From a virus: a stretch of DNA of 60,616 bases. Numbering within the stretch: the first letter of the stretch is position 1; the number at the start of each line of letters is the position of its first letter. Below, one piece after another: positions 8,400 to 18,500 of the stretch. The stretch covers positions 1 through 60,616 of the IMG/VR virus record IMGVR_UViG_3300025771_003532, one strand, 5' to 3'. The translations under genes were made by a program, and so were the position numbers. The notes under the pieces are model-generated. The model saw nothing but the letters and a program-made list of their open reading frames with translations, was not told the DNA's origin and did no database searches.

Positions 8400-8911
8400 G
8401 TAATAGAATCCTAGGATCAATTAGTTATGGAGTAACGGTAGGAGCAAAGACCACAAGAAAGTACAATGTCACAACAAGATCAGGAATAATTATGGCTAGA
8501 AAATTAGCAGATCTTCAAGACGTTGATTTGTCAAATCAGAGTGATCAGTATGTATTAATGTATGACTCTGCAACAGCGACATATAAGTCTGTTAACCCAG
8601 ACCAAGTATTATCTTCTGCAGTTATATCTGAACCAAATCAACCTGGATTGCCACAAGAGGTTATTGATTACTTCAGTAATGTAGTCTCTCCACAATTCAG
8701 AAATCTTTCTGATGTTGATTCTACTAATGAGCAAAATAACTACATTATTATATACGATGCATCTACTGGCAAGTATACTGTTAAGAATCCAGATGAAGTT
8801 CTTAGAGCATCTGTCACAGATCCTATTGAGCCTGGTCTTCCAGATGAGCTTCTTGATCAACTTGATGTTGATCTTGATAATAGAATCGACTTTGACGGTG
8901 GAGAATATTGA
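8396..8911 (+). CDS. structural protein with two internal repeats (hypothetical)
   Basis: A 171-residue protein. After about 35 residues it contains two tandem copies of a roughly 55-residue unit. The first begins LADLQDVDLSNQSDQYVLMY and runs to QPGLPQEVIDYF. The second begins FRNLSDVDSTNEQNNYIIIY and runs to EPGLPDELLDQL. Each unit has L-x-DVD, then YD-x-x-TxxY, then NPD-x-VL. It ends RIDFDGGEY, close to the DFDGGSY end of the 7392 product. The repeat resembles the 'L.Dvd.....dg..l.yd..t..w' units common in phage fibres. Role inferred as fibre or connector. Confidence 0.65.
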   Translation: MSNRILGSISYGVTVGAKTTRKYNVTTRSGIIMARKLADLQDVDLSNQSDQYVLMYDSATATYKSVNPDQVLSSAVISEPNQPGLPQEVIDYFSNVVSPQFRNLSDVDSTNEQNNYIIIYDASTGKYTVKNPDEVLRASVTDPIEPGLPDELLDQLDVDLDNRIDFDGGEY

Positions 8912-8928
8912 TTTAGAAATATACTTTC

Positions 8929-8936
8929 GATAAATA
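8929..8936 (+). promoter_or_regulatory. T4-type late promoter box
   Basis: GATAAATA in the short gap before ATG 8965, with spacing (about 29 bases) like the other late boxes in this block. Confidence 0.55.
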
Positions 8937-8964
8937 ATAATACAAAACCCGTAAGATTCCAACA

Positions 8965-9477
8965 ATGGCAAAATATTTAAGCCCAACTCAGAGGGAATTG
9001 ACTATCGGTATAGAAGATTATACCGATAATGAAACAGTTTTGACAGTTATTGGTAATGCTAATATTACAGGAGACCTCTTAATTGATGGTGGTAGATTCC
9101 TAGTAGATTCTGAGACCTTTACACTTAGAGACCCTCTGATTGAGCTTGGTCTTGTAGATGATCCCGAAACTGGTGAGTTAGTTCCACCATCTCAAGATTT
9201 AGGTAATGATGTTGGTGTTGTTCTGAACTACTTTGATACTGCTACCAATGCATCAGAGAAAGCAGTAATGTATTATGATAATGATGATGACAGAATGAAG
9301 TTCGTTCAGCGTGCGGAGCTAGACGGCAACAGTGTTATTCCTGAAGCATACGCTGCTATTGAAGCAGGTGCTCTTTGGATTAATGACTGTGCTGGAAAGT
9401 CTCAAGTTATTGATTGTGTAAATGAAGAGAGACTGCTAACAAATATCACACTAGATTGTGGCGTATATGGCGCTTGA
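8965..9477 (+). CDS. short fibre-type structural protein (MAKYLS family)
   Basis: A 170-residue protein beginning MAKYLSPTQRELTIGIEDYTDNETVLTVIGNANI. This is the same N-terminal module as the 672- and 703-residue proteins, so the module probably docks each of them to a common partner. The middle, TFTLRDPLIELGLVDD and NDVGVVLNYFD, resembles the 'd.~ieLg~~~~~~d~G~~~~~~~' segments of phage long tail fibres. The C-terminal half contains cysteines in LWINDCAGKSQVIDC and LDCGVYGA. There is no catalytic motif. Confidence 0.7.
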   Translation: MAKYLSPTQRELTIGIEDYTDNETVLTVIGNANITGDLLIDGGRFLVDSETFTLRDPLIELGLVDDPETGELVPPSQDLGNDVGVVLNYFDTATNASEKAVMYYDNDDDRMKFVQRAELDGNSVIPEAYAAIEAGALWINDCAGKSQVIDCVNEERLLTNITLDCGVYGA

Positions 9478-9488
9478 GTCGTCTTTAT

Positions 9489-9496
9489 TATAAATA
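9489..9496 (+). promoter_or_regulatory. T4-type late promoter, exact TATAAATA
   Basis: Exact T4 late consensus TATAAATA, 34 bases before ATG 9531 of the giant repeat protein. This is one of three exact copies I found placed upstream of a gene. Confidence 0.7.
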
Positions 9497-9530
9497 AAAT
9501 TAACAAAAACAACTTTCTGCAATTGGGTTA

Positions 9531-12500
9531 ATGGCAAATCCTAAGATTAGATTTAAAAGATCTTCTGTACCAAACAAAATACCGTCAGTTTCTGACCTTC
9601 CATTAGGTGAAATCGCCATCAACACTAATGATGGCGAGATTTACATTGCTAGAGAACGTCCTGGCATTGGAACGGACATCGTTAGAGTCGGTGCTGGAGC
9701 AACGGTAATAAATGTCCTATATGTAACGCAAGATGGTAACGACAACAACACAGGTAAGAAACTCGGAGACGCAAAAAGAACCATTAAAGCTGCCGTCGCA
9801 GAGTCTGTCCCAGGAACAGTTATTAAAATTAGTGCTGGAGTTTATCTAGAAGATAACCCAATCGTACTTCCCGATAACGTATCAGTCGTTGGAGACTCAC
9901 TTCGTGAAGTTACGGTTACTCCAAAAAATCAAGGAGACTTGTTCTGGTTAGACAATGGATGCTACATTGCAGAAATGTCATTCATTGGACCTGAGCAAAA
10001 GTCTAATGGTGCTATTGTTACATTTAACCCAGAAGTTGTTCCTTATATTGATCAGTCGCCATATATTCAAAACTGCACCAACTTTATTCCAGGCACAATT
10101 GGTCTGAATATTGATGGTGAATATGCTATTGGACCTATTAAGTCCATGGTTCTTGACTCCTATACCCAGATTAACCCAGGTGGTTTAGGCGCTAAGATCT
10201 TCAACGAAGCATTCGCTCAGTTGGTGTCCATGTTCACCATCTGTTCAGATACCGCAATCCTTTGTCAGTCAGGTGGTGCTTGCGACCTTACCAACTCTAA
10301 CTCATCATTCGGTAACTTCGGTCTTGTCGCTGATGGCGTTGGACCTCTCAAGTATACTGGTATTGTAACCACTGCAGCTGGAGTTGATGCATCTGTCTTT
10401 AAGATTAAAGTTGATGCAAACGCTCCTGTAATGAATGTCGTTGATGCTAAGTACGACTTTAGAACAGGTATTGGTACATTTGTTCTCGATAGAGAGCATA
10501 AGTTAAGCGTTGGTATGGGAGTTACCATCGCTGGTCTTGGATTCACATGTGATTCTGATGGTGGAGCTACTCAACTTGAGTATCCAACTGGTAACTATGG
10601 ATACATTTTTGAGACAAGAACAGTTGCTCCTGGTAGATATGTAGATGCTAGTGAGTCGATTGAAGCAAATAGAACTGAGATTCTTGATAAGTCTCTTGCT
10701 TCTATTGCATTCAAGCACCCTGATTTCTACTTCCCAGGTGAAGCACAAACTAATGCTTCCTCAAGATTCTACGATTCATATCGTCTGATTCAACAGAACA
10801 AGCAGGAAATTGTTGATAGATCACTTGCTGAGATCTCTGTAAATCATCCAGACTTCTACTTCCCTAATGATCTTCAGACAAATGCAAGATCAAGATTCTT
10901 TGATTCTTATCGTCTGATCCAACAGAACAAGCAGGAAATCATTGATAGATCACTTGCTTCTATCTCATTAGAGAATCCTGACTTCTACTTCCCAGATTCT
11001 AGCAGAAATAGATTTAAAGATTCATATAATCTTGTTAATGCTAATAGAGACGAACTTATTGATAAGTCTCTTGCTACTATTTCTCTGTATCACCCAGACT
11101 TCTTCTTCCCAGATGATCCAGAAACAAACGAAAGATCAAGATTCTTTGATTCATATCGTTTGATTCTCGATAACAAGCAGGAAATTGTTGATAAGGCACT
11201 TGCAGGAATCTCCTTCAAGTATGATATGTTCGATTATTTCCTCTTCCCAGGAGATACTGAGACCACATCAAGATCAAGATTCTATGATTCTTATCGTTTA
11301 ATCCAGCAGAACAAGCAAGAAATCGTTGATAAGTCTCTTGCTTCTGTAGCATTAAACTATGATCAGTTCTACTTCCCAGGAGATCTTGAAACCAATGCAC
11401 GTTCAAGATTCGCTGATTCTTATCGTCTGATTCAACAGAACAAGCAGGAGATCATTGATAAGTCTCTCGGTGCTATTGCTATTGATCACCCAGACTTCTA
11501 CTTCCCTGGTGATGACCAGACAACAGGTAGATCAAGATTCTATGATTCATATCGTCTGATTCAGCAGAACAGACAGGAAATTGTTGATAAGTCCCTGGCA
11601 GCAATTGCACTTGATTATCACGTCAGTGCTGGTGTCGGTAAGACATTTGCATTCCCAGGTGATGAGTACACCAACGCAAGATCAAGATTCTTTGACTCCT
11701 ATCGTCTGATCCAGACAAATAGAAGAGAACTGATTGATAGATCAATTGGTAACATTGTTGTTAACTATGATCAATATCCAACTGATTGGGTATTCCCTGG
11801 TGACGATGTAACTAATGCAAGATCCAGATATTATGATTCATATCGTCTGATTCAAAAGAATAAGACTGATATTGTTAACGCTGCTTGGCTTGCAACAAGA
11901 AACCAGTATCCTGCAATTCTCTCAACTGAGACTAAGTGTAAGAGAGACCTTGGATACTTCGTTGATGCAGTATCACTCGACGTTTTAACTGGTGGTAACT
12001 CATACTCACAAGACTTCACACTTCAATACTTCGCAAATAATCAGCTGATTACAAATGGTATTGATGGTGAGGAAGTACAATCTATCTACGCCTTCAATCA
12101 AGCGCGTGATAAGATGTATGAGGCAATCACAAATAACCTCTCATATACTGATGCTGGAATCACTACAGCACCTGGCGCTTCTTCAAATAGCGACTCTGCT
12201 GCATGTCAAGATGTTCAAGACACAATTGCAACTCTGGTATTAATCATTACTGAGGCAATTGCTAATGAGCAAACAGGTTCGTTTGCAGCAACAAGAAACG
12301 TAGGTTACTTTGCTCAAGCAGGAATTGGAACTACCAGCACCCCTGGTGGATTCAAGTGTGCAAGAGACATTGGATACTTTATCGATTCTGTCTCAACTGA
12401 CGTATTCACTGGAGGTAACGTTTACTCTAGAGAGTTTATCCTTGAGTATTTTGATGACGGAACTGGTCAACCAATTGGTGAAGGTCTCTATGAAGAAGAG

Positions 12501-15500
12501 CTTCAGTCACTGTATGGATTCATCGGCGCTGGTGAGTTCATGAAGGATGCGATCACCAACCAACTGTATACAAAGAACCTTGGAATCTCCTCTGGTCCTG
12601 CTGTTTACAATGGTCCTGGTATTGCATATACTGTATACCAATCTGGTAATGCTGATGCATGTCAAGATGTTCAGGATACAATCGACACTCTCGTAGGAAT
12701 TGTTACTTCTGTTGTTGGTCTCGGAACTACTGCAACCGCTGGTGATGTAACCGCAACCATTAACCAAGGATACTTTGTTGCTTCTGATGCTGGTACTCCA
12801 GTTGTTGGATTCGGAACAACTTCATCCCCAGGTGGATTCAAGTGTGCTAGAGATACTGGATTCTTTATCGATGCTATCTCGATTGACCTCTTTACCGCAG
12901 GTAACTACTACTCTGATGGATTTGCACTCCAATACTTCGATAACGCTGCTCCAATCATTAATGGTCTCCTCGGTGAGGAAGGTCCATCAATCGTAGCGTT
13001 TGAAGCTGCTGGTGAGTACATGAAGGATGCAATCACCAACCAACTCTTTAATAAGGATGTTGGAATCTCTTCTGGTACTGCATACTTTGGTGTTGGTTCA
13101 ACAAACATTCCTGTACTAAGATCTGGTAATGAAAATGCATGTCTAGATGTACAAGATAACATCGATTCCTTGGTCGGTATCGTCACTGTTGCTGTAGGTC
13201 TTGGAACAACAGGTCAACTTCCAACTACTACAGGTGCTCTTGATCTTGGAGAGTTTAATCAATCTTTAGGAATCAGCACATTCTCCCCAGGTGGATTTAC
13301 TTGTGGTAGAGACATTAGATTCCTTGTTGATGCAATCTCCACTGACCTGTTCACTGGTGGTAATGCATACGCTGCAGGATTCTTACGTAACCAGTTCAAG
13401 GCTGCTGCAGGTTGGAAACCAACCGATGCTACTTATGATCCAGCAACTGGAGACTTCACTGCAATCATCGGAGCTGGTCACCCACTCCAAACCAATGATG
13501 TTATCTATCTTGACAAGGAAGGATTCACCTTCACTTGTGCAATGGATGGTAATAAGACAGAGCACTCTCTGCCAACCATTGGTCAATTAGCTTACACCAA
13601 TGGATTAACAATCACTGGAACAAGCGCAACTTCATTCACAGTTAATGTTGGTGCTTCTGGTACTGACTGGTCATTCAACCCAACTGCTGCTACTTATGAT
13701 CCAGCAACAGGTGACTTTACAGTTACTGTTGGTGAGCACTCACTGAGTGTTGGAGAGGGTGTTATCATCGAGGATAATTCCTTCACATTTAGTTGTGCAA
13801 TGGATGGATTCCAAGCACAGAAGACTTATCCACGTCCTGGAATTGATCCATTTGCAGGTAGATCAGTTAAGATTACTTCAGTAACTTCGGATACTTTAAC
13901 AGTTAACGTTGGTGCTTCTGGTCCTAACAAGTACTTTACTCCAACTGCTGCTGATTATAATGCAGCGACTGGTGATTTAACAGTTACTGTTGGTCAGCAT
14001 GGTCTTGGAGTTGGACGTGGAGTTATCCTTGAGGATAATTCATTCGTCTTTACTTGCGACCAAGATGGTAATGCTACTCAGCATTCATATCCACGTTCAA
14101 CTGATCCAATCTCTGGAGTATCTACATCAATTACTGCTGTTGGAATGTCTACCCACACAGTAACTAACGCAACATATGATGCTGCATCTGGTGATGTAGT
14201 ACTTACAGTTGCATCTCATGGATTCACTAAAGGAGATTATATCAAACTTGACGATGCTTCTTTGACCTTCACATGTGTACTTGATGATAATACAGTATCT
14301 AAAGCATATCCTCGCGCTGGATATGATTATGCATCTGGTCGTTGGTTAGAAATCTCTGAAGTAACTCCAAATACATTTAAGATCAACATTGGCGCATCTT
14401 CTTACACTGGTGCTCACACCTTCGTAAGTGCAACTGCTAATGGACTTAAGAAGCAGACAGGAACATTTACAATTAATGTTGGTGATGCAGGAATCGCTGC
14501 TGGATCTGTTCACACCTTTGTTTACGCAGAGGGTAACGCTATCCGTCACGAGCCACAAACAACACATCAATTCGTAAGTGCAGATGCAGGTGCTGTTAAG
14601 CATCTTCCTCAGTCCGCTCACACATTTGTAAGAGCAACTACTGATTCAGTCAAGTCTTACGAACCAGCATATCGTGGATGGATTACAAGTGGACTTGCTG
14701 GCGAAGAAGCTCCTTCGAACAGTGCATTTATCGCTGCTGGTGGACTTATTAAGAAGGCATTGACCAACCAACTCTATAGAAAGGATGTTGGAATCTCTTC
14801 TGGTGCTGCTACTTATGGTGGCGCAGGTGGAGACATCCCTGTTCTTCCTTCTGGAAATATCAACTCCTGTCAAGATGTTCAGGATAACGTTGATACCCTG
14901 GTTGGAATCGTTACTGCTGTAGTTGGACTTGGAACAACCGCAACATTTGCAGATGCTCCAACATCAATCAACTCTGGTTACTATGATGTAACCGCAGGTA
15001 TCGGAACAACTTCATCCCCAGGTGGATTCAAGTGTGCTAGAGACCTCGGATTCCTTGTTGATGCAGTCTCAACTGATATTCACGCAGGTGGTAACACATA
15101 TACTAGAGACTTCTCACTCCTTTACTTCGATGGTGCTGGTAACCCAATCTCCAATGGTCTTGTAGGCGAAGAAGCACAATCACTGATTGCCTTCGAATCT
15201 GCCTCTGGATACATGAAGCAGGCAATTACCAACCAACTGAATGCTAAGGATGTTGGAATCTCCTCTGGTAAGGCAGCATTTAATGGTCCTGGCGGTAATA
15301 TTCCTGTTCTCCTCTCAGGTAATGCTGAGGCTTGTACTGATGTACAGGCAGCAATTGAGAACCTTGTAGGTATTGCAACCGTTGCAGTTGGACTTGGAAC
15401 AACCACTTCACTTCCTGCTGAAACTAAGGGTAACTTCCTTATCAACACTGATCCATTCACTAAGTTAACTATTCAAAATACTGCTGGATTTGGTAATACA

Positions 15501-18500
15501 ACTCCAGGTGGTGTTAAGTGTGCTAGAGACGTTGGATACCTTGTTGACGCGCTCGCGATCGACGTATTCACAGGTGGCAACAGCTACTCCAGAGACTTCA
15601 CACTGTTCTACTTCGATGGTGCTGGTAACCCAACTACAAATGGTTTACTTGGTGAAGAAGCTCCTTCTATCGTTGCATTTGACTTTGTTGCAGATCTCGC
15701 TAAGAAGGCAGTTACTAACCAACTCAACCGTAAGGATGTTGGAATCTCCTCTGGTCCTGCTACCTACGTTGGTGGTGGTACTTCAGAAGCAGTTCTTCCT
15801 TCTGGAAATGCAAATGCATGTCAAGATGTTCAGGATAATATCGACACTATCGTTGGTATTGTTACAGTCGCGATCGGTGCAGGTGCTACAACTGGATTAC
15901 CAACTCTGAATGAAGGTTACTTCAATCAGGCAGGTATCGGAACAACTTCATCCCCAGGTGGATTCAAGTGTGCTAGAGACCTTGGTTACCTTGCTGACGC
16001 GGTTGCTGGAGACCTTTACACTGGTGGTAACAAGAACATTGTTGGATTCGCCCTCTCCTACTTCGATGGAGCAGGTAACCCAATCACCAACGGACTCCTT
16101 GGTGAAGAATCTGAATCTGTAACTGCATTCACTGCATTCGGAGATCTCTCAAGAGCAGCAGTTACCAACCAACTTAATGCTCAAGATTTGACACTCTCGC
16201 CTGATTGGGTAACTGGAGACAACAGAAATCCTGATTCTTGTGCAGATGTACAAAACTTCATTGAGAACCTTGTAGGCATCGCAACTGTCGCTGTCGGACT
16301 TGGAACAACAACTTCACTCCCAGTTGTTAATAAGGGATTTGATGAAAGAGATGATGAGCAGTATAGATACTTCGATTCTTACCGCCTGATTCAACAGAAC
16401 AGACAGGAAGTAATTGATAGATCTATCGGTTCTATCGCTCAAGGATATGATGCATATGATACATTCTTCTTCCCAGGTGATCTGGAAGAAAATGCAAGAT
16501 CTAGATTCTATGATGCATACAGAATGATCCAACTGAATAAGGATGTAATTGTTGGACTTGCATTTACAGATGCTGTAAACAATCCAAACTTCAATGCATT
16601 CAACTTCAGTGCAGTCGAAGATAAGTGTAAGAGAGACACAGGATTCTTCATCGATGCTATCTCCCTTGACGTACTTATTGGTGCTAACAAGTATGCTACA
16701 GAGTTTACTCTCCAATACTTTGATGGTGCTGGTAACCCAATCACTGGTGGATTAGTTGGTGAAGAAGATGAGTCAATCTTCGTCTTCCAAGCAGCAGCTA
16801 AGTACATGAAGAACGCACTTACCAACAACTTGGTTGGTGCAGCATACTCTGATCTTACCGTCTCCGCAGGTGGAACATACTTCGGAGTTGGATCTGATGT
16901 AACTAACACTGATCCTACCGCATGTCTTGACATTCAAGACCAAGTTGATACATTGACTGGCATTGTTACAGCAACTGTTGCTGCAGGAAATACCACTGGT
17001 CTTCCAACTATCACTGGCGGTATCTTTGATCAGAGCGTCTCTGCTGGCGCTACAACCCCAGGTGGTTATAAGTGTGCAAGAGACATTGGATTCTTCGTTG
17101 ATGCGGTCTCAACTGACGTATTCATCGCTGGTAACAAGTACTCTCAAGAGTTTACTCTCCAATACTTCAATGAGTCTGGAGCAGTTTACATCGACGGTGG
17201 AGAAGTTGCTCCAACTGTTGTTGGTCTTGGCGGTGCTGGTGAGTTCATGAAGGATGCTCTCACTAACCAACTCTATAGAAAGGATGTTGGAATCTCTTCT
17301 GGTCCTGCTACTTATGGTGGACCTGGAGTTGCACATACCGTATTCATCTCTGGTAACGCTCTCGCATGTCAGGATGTTCAGGATAACGTTGATACTCTGG
17401 TTGGCATTGTAACAGTCGCACTTGGCGCTGGAACAACTGCTTCGCTCTCGGGTCTCACATACAACACTGGTATCTTTGATAGAGCAAGTGGAATCGGAAG
17501 CACTGAGAACCCAGGTGGTTACAAGTGTGCAAGAGACCTTGGATTCCTCATCGACGCAGTTGCAACTGACGTATTCAGTGGCGGTAATATCTACTCCAGA
17601 GGATTCTCTGAGCAGTATTACTACGCAGACGGAACCAAGATCAGAGGTGGTCTAGAAGGTGAAGAAGTACCTTCACTGACAGCATTCAGATACTCTGGTG
17701 AGTTCATGAAGGATGCTATCACTAACCAACTCTATCGTAAGGATCTGACATTATCAACTGGTCCTGCAAACTATGGTGGCGTTGGAATCGTTACCTACAC
17801 TGCTTCTGGTAACGAAAATACCTGTCAGGATGTCCAAGGTAACATTGATAACTTGGTTGGAATCATCACAACAGTCATCGGAGCTGGTAACACCTCTGAC
17901 CTGTACGATGGAACAATCGGAGTTACTGAAGGTTACTTCACACTCAACCTCGGTGAGTTTGGACAAACTGTTGGATTCGGAACAACCGCAGGTGATCTGG
18001 TCGGACTCGGAACTACTTCTTCCCCAGGTGGTTACAAGTGTGCAAGAGATATTGGATACCTTGTTGATGCTGTTGCAACTGACGTATTCGTTGGTGGTAA
18101 CACTTACTCCAAGGACTTCGCAAGACAATACTTCGATGGAAACGGAAGACCAATTACTCCTGGTCTAAACGCAGAGAAGACAGAATCTGTAACGGCATTT
18201 ATCGCTGCTGGCGATCTAATGGCGAAGGCAGTATCTAACCAACTCTACGCGAAGGATCTAACACTAACATTCGGACCTGAAGTTTACGGATCTGGTGGTT
18301 ACACAGTTGTTTATACAAGATCGGGTAATCCTGATGCATGTCAAGATGTACAAGACTTCATCTCTAACAGAATCGGAATCATTACCGAGTCTATTGGAAT
18401 TGGTACTCTTACAACTCTAGACAACTACGTAGATAATCCAGGATCGTTCCTTGATCAAGAGAATAAGTGCAGAAGAGATATCGGATACTTTGTAACATCT

